The position numbers and the translations under genes were made by a program. Of a stretch of 64,000 nucleotides of DNA, positions 27,046 to 35,101 are shown piece after piece. The DNA lies in NCBI GenBank assembly GCA_021404685.1, contig QWHC01000001.1:62001-126000 (forward strand), given 5' to 3'. The notes under the pieces are model-generated. The model was not told the DNA's origin. It saw only the letters and a list, made by a program, of their open reading frames with translations, and did not search any database. The first letter of the stretch is position 1, and every line of letters begins with the position of its first letter. The DNA comes from Chloroflexi bacterium CFX4. Lineage in GTDB: Bacteria > Chloroflexota > Anaerolineae > Aggregatilineales > UBA2796.

Positions 27046-27771
27046 TTAGGTGCGCCGCAGCAGGCTGTAGCGGTTGATGTTATCGGTGTGTCCATCGGCG
27101 TAGAAGGTCTCCAGCAGTGTCAGCCCGCTGGTAGACTCAAGGGCGCGCTGTTCGTCAGTATCCACGTGATGGCAGTAGCGCAGCAGGCTGTTGGCGGCAT
27201 GTCCGCGCCGCCAATCCATCAGCCAATCGCCGCGCTCACCGCCATAGTCAGAGGGCAAAGGGATCAGCCGTTCGCGGAAGCGCGCATGATCATAAAAGCA
27301 CCAACTGGTGAAGATCAGCAAGCCGCCCTGCGCCACACGCTCCGCCAAAGCGCGGATCAGGGCGGTGCGGCGCGCCGCGCTTGGCACATGGTGCAGCACG
27401 CCAAAAAGCGCCACAAGCTCATACTGCGCGTTGGGCAGCGCGTCCTCCAGCAGGTCGTGCTGATCAAGGCGCGCCTCAGGCAGAGCGCCCATCTTGGCGA
27501 AGGCAGCGCGTGCCGCTTCTAGCAAGGCGGCGCTGTTATCTAGCCCGTGATAGCGCACCTCAGCCAGATTGCGCGCCAAGAAGCGCCCAAAGCGCCCATT
27601 GCCACAGCCAACATCTAGGATGCGGCGCGGCGCGGGCAGCCCTTCAAGGTAAGGCAGCAGACGCCGCCAGCCGTTCCACGCCCTGCCACGCGATTCGTCA
27701 AAGTTTTCGGCGGCTTGGGCGTAAAAGGTGCGGTTCAGCGCGTTCAAGGCGCGGCAGGCGGCGTCATCCAT
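27046..27771 (-). CDS. SAM-dependent methyltransferase, Trm9/ALKBH8-like
   Basis: This 241-residue class I methyltransferase starts with FYAQAAENFDESRGRAWNGWRRLLPYL, then has motif I ILDVGCGNGRFGRFLA, GLDNSAALLEAA and FGVLHHV. The N-terminal (F.D.R...W) and C-terminal (RYCHHVDTDE..RAL....GL, NRYSLLRR) ends resemble Trm9/ALKBH8, eukaryotic wobble-uridine methyltransferases. Bacterial relatives exist but are mostly uncharacterised. It starts 9 bases after the DUF427 gene stop and forms an operon with it. The stop is 3 bases from the convergent TPR gene. A tRNA role is an inference. Confidence 0.68.
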   Translation of the reverse strand: MDDAACRALNALNRTFYAQAAENFDESRGRAWNGWRRLLPYLEGLPAPRRILDVGCGNGRFGRFLARNLAEVRYHGLDNSAALLEAARAAFAKMGALPEARLDQHDLLEDALPNAQYELVALFGVLHHVPSAARRTALIRALAERVAQGGLLIFTSWCFYDHARFRERLIPLPSDYGGERGDWLMDWRRGHAANSLLRYCHHVDTDEQRALESTSGLTLLETFYADGHTDNINRYSLLRRT

Positions 27772-27780
27772 AGCTAAAAA

Positions 27781-28062
27781 CTAGGCTTGAACTTGCACAC
27801 CGCGCCAAAAGGCGACGTGGTTTTTGATGTTGGCAGCGGCAGGTTTTGGATCAGGGTAGTACCAAGCGGCGTCGGTATTGGTCTTGCCGTCTACTTCCAG
27901 CGTGTAGTAGCTGGCAGTGCCTTTCCATGAGCAGACGGTGTGGGTGCTGCTCTCGCGCAGATAGTCGCGCTTCACAGAATCGGGCGGAAAGTAGTAATTG
28001 CCTTCCACCACAATCGTTTGGTCACTCTCTGCAATCACGACGCCGTTCCAGATGGCTTTCAT
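27781..28062 (-). CDS. DUF427 family protein
   Basis: This 93-residue protein matches DUF427: MKAIWNGVVIAESD, EGNYYFPPDSV, TVCSWKGTASYY, AAWYYPDPKPAAANIKNHVAFW. The family forms a small beta barrel of unknown function. GGAG lies 11 bases before ATG 28062. It is first in a two-gene operon with a methyltransferase. Confidence 0.9.
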   Translation of the reverse strand: MKAIWNGVVIAESDQTIVVEGNYYFPPDSVKRDYLRESSTHTVCSWKGTASYYTLEVDGKTNTDAAWYYPDPKPAAANIKNHVAFWRGVQVQA

Positions 28063-28344
28063 AGGTGGTTAGTCTCCAGTGTATCTCGTGTATCTCGATC
28101 TGCATTTCCGCATTATAGTGCGCGTTATGCTGCAAAATCTTACCAAAGCCGCTGAGAAGTTTTGACAAGCAATGTTTTGTTAGAACACCTTTCAAAAAAC
28201 GAATAAAGGGCAAGTTTGAGAGGGAAGCCTTCTCGAAACCATCTCCACAGGCAAAATAGATTTCCCCTCCGCAAATTTCGAAGTCGCTGCCAGCCTATCA
28301 CCGCGTTTTCAAGATTTTTACGAGAATTTATCTTTGTTTTGCAT
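28063..28344. other. AT-rich intergenic region with no recognisable gene
   Basis: This stretch between the divergent DUF427 and lipoprotein genes is visibly richer in A and T than its neighbours. Only short open frames without ribosome sites or recognisable sequence occur. No tRNA, hairpin terminator or riboswitch could be seen. It ends at the lipoprotein promoter. Confidence 0.5.
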
Positions 28345-28373
28345 TGATAACCATAAAAAATTCCTTTACACTT
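28345..28373 (+). promoter_or_regulatory. Promoter of the small lipoprotein gene
   Basis: TTGATA (28345-28350), a 17-base A/T-rich spacer and TACACT (28368-28373) form one of the best promoters in the window, 37 bases before ATG 28411. Confidence 0.7.
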
Positions 28374-28410
28374 TTCATGTGCCTTGTTCACCTTTTAAGG
28401 AGTGTGTGTA

Positions 28411-28827
28411 ATGAAGGCAATTATCGCGTTGGTGTTGGTACTCAGCTTGGCTGCCTGCGGCGGCGGTGGTGGTAATGGCGGCGGCGGCGGCGCAAGCATG
28501 ACCGACGTTGCCAAGCAGTTCATCGAAGCTACCTTCAAAGCCGATAAAGATGCTTGGCAAGCGGCTGCTTGCGAGGCAATCAAGGCGCAGGCGGACTCGA
28601 TGACGGGCGCTACAGGTATGCCTGAGGGTGTCACCTATGACTTCTCTGCGCTGAAGTATGAAGTCAAAGAAGAAAGTGGCGACACGGGCAAGGTCGGCAT
28701 CAGCGGTGTGATGAAGTTAACGGTTGCAGGTCAGACCCAAGAGGTAGACTTTGCGAGCAACCCATTGGCTGAAGTCCCTATGAAAAAAGAGGGCGGCAAC
28801 TGGAAAGTTTGTCCTAACATCAGCTAA
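28411..28827 (+). CDS. Small lipoprotein, DUF4878-like
   Basis: This 138-residue protein has a short signal peptide ending in a lipobox (LSLAAC, Cys16) and a poly-Gly/Asn linker (residues 17-28). A ~100-residue domain beginning DVAKQFIEATFKADKDAWQAAACEA resembles the NTF2-like DUF4878 lipoproteins. It is exported and lipid-anchored on the outer face of the membrane. Function unknown. AAGGAG lies 8 bases before ATG 28411; GTG 28402 was rejected. It has its own promoter and terminator and is monocistronic. Confidence 0.82.
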   Translation: MKAIIALVLVLSLAACGGGGGNGGGGGASMTDVAKQFIEATFKADKDAWQAAACEAIKAQADSMTGATGMPEGVTYDFSALKYEVKEESGDTGKVGISGVMKLTVAGQTQEVDFASNPLAEVPMKKEGGNWKVCPNIS

Positions 28828-28834
28828 GCTGTGT

Positions 28835-28869
28835 AGCCGACCCGCCCATAAAGCGGGTCGGCTTTTTTT
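28835..28869 (+). terminator. Rho-independent terminator of the lipoprotein gene
   Basis: AGCCGACCCGC (28835-28845) pairs perfectly with GCGGGTCGGCT (28853-28863) and is followed by a seven-T run (28863-28869). Confidence 0.95.
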
Positions 28870-28872
28870 GCA

Positions 28873-29193
28873 TTAGTAGCGCGGCACGTTCGTATCCACT
28901 TCAACCGACCAACGGTCAATGCCGCCTGCCATGTTGTAGACATTCGTGAAGCCCTGCATCGTCAGCCAGAAGGCAACTTGCCCACTGCGCCCGCCGCTGT
29001 GGCACATAATCACTACATCGCCTTCACGCGGAATGTGTGCTAGTGAATCAGGAATAGCCTCCATCGGGATGTGCTGCGCGCCTTCTACATGACAGATCGC
29101 CAATTCCCACGCCTCGCGCACATCAATGATGGTCAGCGCTTCGCCGGCGGCAAGGCGCTCGTGGATCACTTTCGGTGTCAATTCTTTTAGCAT
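28873..29193 (-). CDS. Single-domain rhodanese-like protein
   Basis: This 106-residue rhodanese fold has TIIDVREAWE, HVEGAQHIPM and the active loop MCHSGGRSG with catalytic Cys64 in CxxGGR form. Such proteins carry persulfide sulfur or bind other partners in sulfur transfer. GAGGAA lies just before ATG 29193. It follows the P450 on the same strand but with the P450 stop 30 bases upstream of its start, so co-transcription is plausible. Confidence 0.93.
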   Translation of the reverse strand: MLKELTPKVIHERLAAGEALTIIDVREAWELAICHVEGAQHIPMEAIPDSLAHIPREGDVVIMCHSGGRSGQVAFWLTMQGFTNVYNMAGGIDRWSVEVDTNVPRY

Positions 29194-29223
29194 AGGTTCC
29201 TCATCAACTCAGGTTGGTAGCTG

Positions 29224-30534
29224 TTAACGGCGCACGGCGCGCATGATCACGCCCGGACGCGGCTCTAGGGTGACTGCCATATGCATATGCACATGCGGCT
29301 GAAGCAAGGTAAACCGATAGCGCTGCACAAGGCGCGCCAGAATCACCTTCGCCTCGACCTGGGCAAAGGCAGCGCCGATGCAGTTGCGCGCACCGCCGCC
29401 AAAAGGCAAAAAGCTATACGGCACAGGCTTTTCCAAGAAGCGATCAGGGTAAAAATCGCCAGGATTCTGCCAATAGTCCGCCATGCGGTGCGTGACGTAG
29501 ATCGAATAGGTGACGCGCTCACCTTTGCGGATCAGGTAGCCTTCATGGGTAAGGTCTTGAGCAGCAATCCGCGAGCCGAGATGCGCGGGCGGATACAAAC
29601 GCAGCGTCTCATCAATGAAGCGGTCAAGGTATTTAAGCTGCGCCAAGTGTTCCATGCTTGGTGGAGCATCGCCTAGCACGCTGTCCACCTCATCATAGAG
29701 CCGTTGAGCTGCCTGTGCATCAGCACCAATCATATACATCGCCCATGCCAGCAAGCCTGTGCTGGTATCATGCCCGGCGATGATCATGGTCAGCATTTGG
29801 TCGCGGATCATGGCATCGTCAACACCTTCAGCGCTCACCAAGATGCCGAGCAGATCGTTGGGCTGCGCGCCTGTTTGGGTGAGGTGTGCGCGGCGCAGGC
29901 GGATGATCTGGTGTAGGTAGTTATCAATGTGGCGCAAGGCGCGGCGATAGTTTGGGCGCGGCACATCTGCCCACAGCACCCAAATGCCCGGCGAGATGTA
30001 GCGCAGCGTATGCAGCAGCGCTGCCCAATAGTTCGTGATGTGCGGCATGAAGTCCACGCTAAAAAGCGTCTCCATCACGATCAGCAGTGCGATCTTACGC
30101 ACTTCAGGCAGCATGTCGTAGGTTTCGTGCGGCTGCCACTGCTCAGCGATGCGGTCTGTGGCGCGCCACATGGACTCCACATAGCCAACCAACGCATTGC
30201 GGTGCAGGGCAGGATTCATCAAACGCCGCATCGAGTCATGCATCTCGCCATCGGCAACCAGCAAGCCATCGCGCAGCAGACGGGCGATAGGGTCTTTGGG
30301 CGCCTTCCACAAGAAGGACTCGCGTGCTTCGACCAGCAACCAGCGCGCCCATTCGGCGCCGGCAGTCATGATCGGCTTGAAGCTGGGCAAATTGGCGCGA
30401 AAGACCTTGCCCAGTGCGCCGTGAAAGACCTCTAAAGCGGGCAGTGGGCTGCGCGTGCGGAGGATGGTCTGGAGCGCTTTCAGGGCAAGGTTGCCGTTCG
30501 GTGTCGGGATTTTGGTGTGCGGTTGTGTGGTCAT
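29224..30534 (-). CDS. Cytochrome P450
   Basis: This 436-residue soluble P450 (no N-terminal helix) has the I-helix oxygen motif AGHDTST, the K-helix ExxR motif ETLRLYP, and the heme loop FGGGARNCIG with proximal ligand Cys385. It would use electrons from a ferredoxin/reductase pair encoded elsewhere to hydroxylate an unknown substrate. ATG 30534 was chosen: a TACAAT lies exactly 7 bases upstream and no ribosome site is present, so the mRNA is probably leaderless. It is divergent from a GT4 glycosyltransferase with only 65 bases between start codons. Confidence 0.95.
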   Translation of the reverse strand: MTTQPHTKIPTPNGNLALKALQTILRTRSPLPALEVFHGALGKVFRANLPSFKPIMTAGAEWARWLLVEARESFLWKAPKDPIARLLRDGLLVADGEMHDSMRRLMNPALHRNALVGYVESMWRATDRIAEQWQPHETYDMLPEVRKIALLIVMETLFSVDFMPHITNYWAALLHTLRYISPGIWVLWADVPRPNYRRALRHIDNYLHQIIRLRRAHLTQTGAQPNDLLGILVSAEGVDDAMIRDQMLTMIIAGHDTSTGLLAWAMYMIGADAQAAQRLYDEVDSVLGDAPPSMEHLAQLKYLDRFIDETLRLYPPAHLGSRIAAQDLTHEGYLIRKGERVTYSIYVTHRMADYWQNPGDFYPDRFLEKPVPYSFLPFGGGARNCIGAAFAQVEAKVILARLVQRYRFTLLQPHVHMHMAVTLEPRPGVIMRAVRR

Positions 30535-30541
30535 GCGGGCA

Positions 30542-30570
30542 ATTGTAGCGCAAGGCGTGCCGCTTTGCAC
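30542..30570 (-). promoter_or_regulatory. P450 promoter (minus strand), overlapping the GT4 promoter
   Basis: On the minus strand the -10 is TACAAT (30547-30542), ending 7 bases before the P450 ATG. With a 16-base spacer the -35 would be TGCAAA (30569-30564), which overlaps the -35 of the plus-strand promoter. Confidence 0.55.
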
Positions 30571-30592
30571 ACGCGCCAAGCTGCGCTACACT
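30565..30592 (+). promoter_or_regulatory. GT4 promoter (plus strand), leaderless
   Basis: TTGCAC (30565-30570), a 16-base spacer and TACACT (30587-30592) end 7 bases before ATG 30600. The -35 is shared with the divergent P450 promoter, so only one polymerase could occupy the site at a time. Confidence 0.6.
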
Positions 30593-30599
30593 CCTCAGC

Positions 30600-32414
30600 A
30601 TGACTCGCGTGTTGATCTTTGGTTTTGCGCCGCTGCCTTCGGAGCCATACCGCGTGGCAGGCCCGAGCCTGCGGACGTGGCATTTTATCTCGGCGCTCCG
30701 TGCGGCGGGGCATGATCTGTGCCTGATCGGTGACCGTATGGCAGGGCTGTATCCTGAAGATTTGCCGCCGCTGATCACCACCCAACAAGAGCGCTTCACC
30801 TACCACAGTGTTCATGACATCCTCTGGCACGATCCGAAAGCGCTGCGTCCACTGATCAATGCCTTCGCGCCTGAATGTGCGATTGCCGTCACCACGCCTG
30901 CTGCCAGCATCGCCGCCGCTAACATTGGCGAGCTGCCGCTCTGGTGCGATCTGTACGGCAGCATCATGGCAGAGGCGCAGTTAAAGGCGCTGCTCTACGC
31001 CGATGATCAGTACTTGGCGCACTTCTGGAACATGGAACGGCTTGCCCTTGAGCGCGCCGATAAATTCTCCGCCGTCTCGGAGCGCCAACAGTGGTCAATC
31101 ATTGGCGAGCTAGGCTTGTGGGGACGGCTGAATCAGTGGACGAGCGGTTACCACTTTGCGACGACCATTCCCATTGCAAGTGAGGATACGCCGTTCACGG
31201 CAACCGAACGCTTCATGCGCGGCGTGCGCGTCCCTGAGGATGCCTTCCTGATTCTTTACAGCGGCGGCTACAACACCTGGACGGATGTGGACACGCTCTT
31301 TAGCGCCTTAGAGCAGGTGATGCAAGCCCATCCGAAGGCGCATTTCGTCTCGACGGGCGGTGCAATCTATGGGCATGACGATTTCACCTATCGGCGCTTT
31401 GAGCGTCTGATCGCCGAATCGGCGCAGCGCGAGCGCTACCACCTGTGTGGCTGGATCGGCGCGCAAGACCTGATCAACCTCTACCTTGAGAGCGATGTTG
31501 CCGTCAACACAGATCGCTTTGCCTACGAGACGCTGCTGGGCAGCCGCACGCGCATTCTGGACTGGCTGCGGGCAGGCTTGCCGTGCGTCTCATCCGACCT
31601 CACTGAGCTGGCGCAGAGCGTGGCTGCCTACGGTGCCGGCTTCACCTATCCGCCTGAAGACGCGGCAGCGTTGGCAAAGTGTCTATTGGCGTGCGCCGAG
31701 CCTGAGCGCGCCGCACAGATGCGCCACAATGCGCGCCGTCTGCTCACAGAGCGCTACACTTATCAGGTGACCAGTGCGGCACTCTTGGCGTGGGTGGCTG
31801 CGCCGCAGCGCGCACCCGATGTCGGGCGGCAGACGCTCAAGTTGGCGCGTCCCTACCGCACGCTATGGGTAGAACTGGGCGAAATGCTCCGCACGCGGCG
31901 GCTCAATCTCAGCTTGGCAGTCAGGTTGTGGTCACCAGTGGCGGCGGTGCTGAAGGCAGTTGGTTTGGGCAGCCTGCTGAAAGGGCTTGCCGCACGTGGG
32001 CAGCGCGCTTTGCGCTTTGATGTCTCGCCTTATCAGGCAGTGTGGCAGGTGCAAACTGCGCCGAAAACAGTCCGTGCCGCGCAGCCTTTCGCGCTCCGTG
32101 CCGAAGTGCAGAACGTTGGCACGGCGCTGTGGCTGCCGATCCGCGAGAGCGCCTTTGGTGTGAACATTGCCTACCGTTGGCAGGCAGCAGGGCAGTTCGG
32201 CACATGGGAACGCCTACCACTGCCTAAGGCAGTGCCAAGCGGCAAATCTGCACAGCTTCACTTAGCGCTCCGTGCGCCTGAGCAAGCAGGTGATTACGAA
32301 TTGGTGCTGGACTTGGTGCGCGAAGGCGTGACGTGGTTTGCCCAAACTGCCAGCGGGATAGAAACAGGCGGAGGTGCGCTCCGCCTGCCCATGCGTGTTG
32401 TGGCTGAAGATTAG
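30600..32414 (+). CDS. GT4-like glycosyltransferase with C-terminal Ig-like domain
   Basis: This 604-residue protein has a GT-B fold. The N-lobe begins VLIFGFAPLPSEPYRVAGPSLR, the C-lobe has LILYSGGYNTWTDVD and the donor site region around residues 300-345. The C-terminal ~120 residues (from about 480) look like an Ig-like beta sandwich related to NBR1/NEW3-type domains (AQPFALRAEVQNVGTALW, GDYELVLDLVREG). The fusion suggests anchoring on a polymer or protein. Sugar donor and acceptor are unknown. No ribosome site is seen; a TACACT lies exactly 7 bases before the ATG. The stop overlaps the malG-like stop on the other strand. Confidence 0.78.
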   Translation: MTRVLIFGFAPLPSEPYRVAGPSLRTWHFISALRAAGHDLCLIGDRMAGLYPEDLPPLITTQQERFTYHSVHDILWHDPKALRPLINAFAPECAIAVTTPAASIAAANIGELPLWCDLYGSIMAEAQLKALLYADDQYLAHFWNMERLALERADKFSAVSERQQWSIIGELGLWGRLNQWTSGYHFATTIPIASEDTPFTATERFMRGVRVPEDAFLILYSGGYNTWTDVDTLFSALEQVMQAHPKAHFVSTGGAIYGHDDFTYRRFERLIAESAQRERYHLCGWIGAQDLINLYLESDVAVNTDRFAYETLLGSRTRILDWLRAGLPCVSSDLTELAQSVAAYGAGFTYPPEDAAALAKCLLACAEPERAAQMRHNARRLLTERYTYQVTSAALLAWVAAPQRAPDVGRQTLKLARPYRTLWVELGEMLRTRRLNLSLAVRLWSPVAAVLKAVGLGSLLKGLAARGQRALRFDVSPYQAVWQVQTAPKTVRAAQPFALRAEVQNVGTALWLPIRESAFGVNIAYRWQAAGQFGTWERLPLPKAVPSGKSAQLHLALRAPEQAGDYELVLDLVREGVTWFAQTASGIETGGGALRLPMRVVAED

Positions 32415-33346
32415 CCCTTCACAGCGCCGGCGGTGGTGCCGCTGGCAATCTGATCTTGCAGCACAAGGTACACAATCAGGGTTGGCAACATGCCGATCAC
32501 AGCACCGGCTGCAAATAAGCCCCATTGGTTGGCAAAGTTGCTGCTGACGAAGTTGACGTACAAGCCGACCATGAGTGTCCACGACTCTTTATCACGCAGC
32601 AGCACACGCGCCAGCACGAACTCGTTGAAGATGCCCACGAAGGACAGCACACCGATCACGATCAGGATCGGGCGCGCCGCCGGCAGGATGATCCGAATAT
32701 AGGTCTGTAGGATGGTGGCGCCATCCACAAGAGCCGCCTCGTCCAATTCACGCGGGATCGAGTCGAAGAAGCCTTTCATCAGCCAGATGTTGGTGCCCAT
32801 CGCGCCGCCAATGTAGACCAAGATCAAGCCGCCGGGCGTGTTAAAGCCGATGAACGGGATATACACGCCCAACTGTTGCAGCATCAGAAAGATCGAGACC
32901 ATCGCCAACAGGTTCGGGAAGACCTGCACCAACAGCATGAACAGCAGCAGGTTACGGCGTCCCTTAAAGTTGAAGCGCGAGAAGGCGTAGGCAGCCGGCG
33001 CCGTGATCATCACAATGCCGATTGCCGTCACAGAGGCGACCAACGTCGAGTTCAGCAGCCAGCGGAAGAACGGATAGCGATCTGGGTTGCCCAGCAGATC
33101 GGTGTAGTTCTTGAACAGCAAAGCAGGATCGGAAACGTTTGGGATCAGGCTCTGGCTTGCCATGCTTTGCAGCGGATTAAAAGACGCGCTGACGATCCAC
33201 AGCACCGGGAACAGCGCAAAGACGATCAGCACGGTCAGGATGGCGTAACGCACCAAGTTCCGCAGTTGGCGACGCTGTTTGAAGGTCATGCCGCCGTCAC
33301 GTTGCACACCGAGCGCAGTTGTTGTTGTGCGGGAGACGCTAGACAT
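32411..33346 (-). CDS. malG: Maltose-type ABC transporter permease MalG
   Basis: This 311-residue inner-membrane permease has six predicted helices and the EAA loop DEAALVDGATILQTYIRIILP that docks the ATPase. Its C-terminus (SGTTAGAVKG) is typical of MalG. It imports maltose/maltodextrin-type oligosaccharides with MalF and MalE. GGAGG lies 9 bases before ATG 33346, and the first 8 bases overlap the end of malF. The ATPase (MalK/MsmX-like) is not in the window. Confidence 0.92.
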   Translation of the reverse strand: MSSVSRTTTTALGVQRDGGMTFKQRRQLRNLVRYAILTVLIVFALFPVLWIVSASFNPLQSMASQSLIPNVSDPALLFKNYTDLLGNPDRYPFFRWLLNSTLVASVTAIGIVMITAPAAYAFSRFNFKGRRNLLLFMLLVQVFPNLLAMVSIFLMLQQLGVYIPFIGFNTPGGLILVYIGGAMGTNIWLMKGFFDSIPRELDEAALVDGATILQTYIRIILPAARPILIVIGVLSFVGIFNEFVLARVLLRDKESWTLMVGLYVNFVSSNFANQWGLFAAGAVIGMLPTLIVYLVLQDQIASGTTAGAVKG

Positions 33347-34955
33347 TTCGAGAGACCTCCTCCCAACGTCGGGTTAAGCCCATTTGCATGATGGTGACCG
33401 TCCCAACGATCACAAAGATCACAATGGAGATGGCAGAGGCAAAGCCGAAATCCGCACCGCCTTGCCCAGAGAACGCCACACGATAGGTATAACTGATCAG
33501 AATGTCCGTTTGTCCTGCTGGTATCGGCGAATCGGCGATGACAGGATTCCCATCGTTAAAGGCGGCAATCAGCGTGTAGTTATTGAAGTTGAAGGTGAAC
33601 GAGCTGATCAGCAAGGGTCCAATCGAGACTAGCAGCAGCGGCATCGTGATGAAGCGGAACGCCTGAAACTGATTGGCGCCGTCCACTTGGGCAGCCTCAT
33701 ACAAATCGGCGGGAATGGCTGCCAGCGCACCGCTGCAAATGAGCATAAAGTATGGGTAGCCAAGCCACAGGTTCACGATCAGAATGGCGATGCGCGTCAG
33801 TGTGCCATCCGCAAACACATTCGGCAAGCCGGGGATGATCTGGCTAAAGACGCCAAACTGCGGCTGGAACATGCCGCGCCACGTTACCACCGAGATCAGG
33901 GCAGGAATGGCATACGGCACTATCAGCATGGTGCGGAAAAACCGCCGCCCAACAAATTTGCCCTGCATCAGCAGCGCCACCAACAACCCTAGCGCAAAAG
34001 TAGTTGCCACTGAAGAAAAGGCGAAGACAACCGTCCATAGAAAGATGCTGATCAACGGACCGCGCAGTGCCGGGCTGTTAAAGAAGCGGTCAAAGTTGGC
34101 AAAGCCGATGACGGTGCGGTAGCCAACGCCTGCCGGGAAGCCTTCGATCCTCATGATGAAGTCGTTAGGGCGGGCATCAGGATTGGCGGCAAGGGCTGCC
34201 TCATAAGCGGCTTTATCAATAAAGAAACCGATAGTATCATTGCCGACGAAAACCGTCCCCGTTTGCAGGTCGGTGATGGTATCCGTGCTGGGGTCGTAAC
34301 GGTAGCGCGGCGCAAGGACTGCCACAAAATCGCGGGTGACACTCAAGCGGTTGTCCTCAGGACCGAACTGTTGGCTGGCGGCAACCGTCAGCAGGCGCGT
34401 GCGTTCAGCACGGGTAGCACGCCGAAAGCCTTGATAGGTTTCGGGAATTTCGCCACTGACGGGCTGGAGTTCGCCCTGACCGATCACAAAAAAGGCGTTG
34501 CCGTCACGATCCGTCAGCCAGAGTGCGTACTCACCTGCCTCATTCAGAAATGCCTCCCAGCTATAGCGCACGCCCGTCTCTGGCACATAAGTGCGGCGCT
34601 CCAAAAGCTGCACTGCCTGCACTTTGGTCAGCAAGTGACCATCGCCGTAGTTGGTGAATGCCACATAGACGGTATACACAATTGGGTAGATGACGCCCAG
34701 TGCCAGCAGCGCAAAAGCAGGCGACATCCAGCGCAGCGGCTTAAGCTGCGGGCGCAGGTTGATCACATTCACCAAGAGGGTGATCGCGGCGATGGCAACC
34801 GCCAGTTCCCAGATGCCATCGTTGATCAGTGAGAAGATAAGCCACAACGCGAAGGCATCTACAATCATCAGACCAATGTAGCGGATGATCAAGGTTACGA
34901 CGCCGGGAATGGCAGGCGTGCCAACGGGTCGCTGCGTAAGGGTACCTGTGGTCAT
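33339..34955 (-). CDS. malF: Maltose-type ABC transporter permease MalF with large extracytoplasmic loop
   Basis: This 538-residue permease has N-terminal helices, then a long extracytoplasmic segment (about residues 110-285) corresponding to the MalF P2 domain that docks the binding protein. Further helices follow, with the EAA loop YEAAQVDGANQFQAFRFITMP. Having the P2 domain supports maltose/maltodextrin specificity. ATG 34955 was used. The only strong ribosome site (AAAGGAGG) is 29-36 bases upstream and is separated from the ATG by a 6-bp hairpin. Confidence 0.9.
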   Translation of the reverse strand: MTTGTLTQRPVGTPAIPGVVTLIIRYIGLMIVDAFALWLIFSLINDGIWELAVAIAAITLLVNVINLRPQLKPLRWMSPAFALLALGVIYPIVYTVYVAFTNYGDGHLLTKVQAVQLLERRTYVPETGVRYSWEAFLNEAGEYALWLTDRDGNAFFVIGQGELQPVSGEIPETYQGFRRATRAERTRLLTVAASQQFGPEDNRLSVTRDFVAVLAPRYRYDPSTDTITDLQTGTVFVGNDTIGFFIDKAAYEAALAANPDARPNDFIMRIEGFPAGVGYRTVIGFANFDRFFNSPALRGPLISIFLWTVVFAFSSVATTFALGLLVALLMQGKFVGRRFFRTMLIVPYAIPALISVVTWRGMFQPQFGVFSQIIPGLPNVFADGTLTRIAILIVNLWLGYPYFMLICSGALAAIPADLYEAAQVDGANQFQAFRFITMPLLLVSIGPLLISSFTFNFNNYTLIAAFNDGNPVIADSPIPAGQTDILISYTYRVAFSGQGGADFGFASAISIVIFVIVGTVTIMQMGLTRRWEEVSRNV

Positions 34956-34966
34956 AAAACGCGGTA

Positions 34967-34991
34967 GCGGCGCTCTCGCCGCGCCTCCTTT
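34967..34991 (-). promoter_or_regulatory. Ribosome site followed by a hairpin before the malF start
   Basis: On the minus strand AAAGGAGG (34991-34984) is followed by GCGGCG-AGAG-CGCCGC (34982-34967) and then 11 bases to ATG 34955. Folding the hairpin brings the site to about 12 bases from the ATG. Confidence 0.45.
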
Positions 34992-35046
34992 CGGCAAACA
35001 AAAAGACTAAGTTGCACGACTATTAGCGGCAGATTATGCCTATACG

Positions 35047-35073
35047 TAAGGGCGGGAAAATTCCCGCCCCTAC
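35047..35073. repeat. Intra-operon GC-rich hairpin between malE and malF
   Basis: GGGCGGGAA (35050-35058) pairs with TTCCCGCCC (35061-35069) around AA, and the pairing extends to GTA/TAC ends with one mismatch. In a binding-protein/permease gap such hairpins usually lower distal expression or stabilise the malE message. The GTAGGGGCGGGAA form also looks like a dispersed REP-type repeat. Confidence 0.6.
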
Positions 35074-35101
35074 TACAAGATGCTGTGAAAGTGCGTTCAG
35101 T

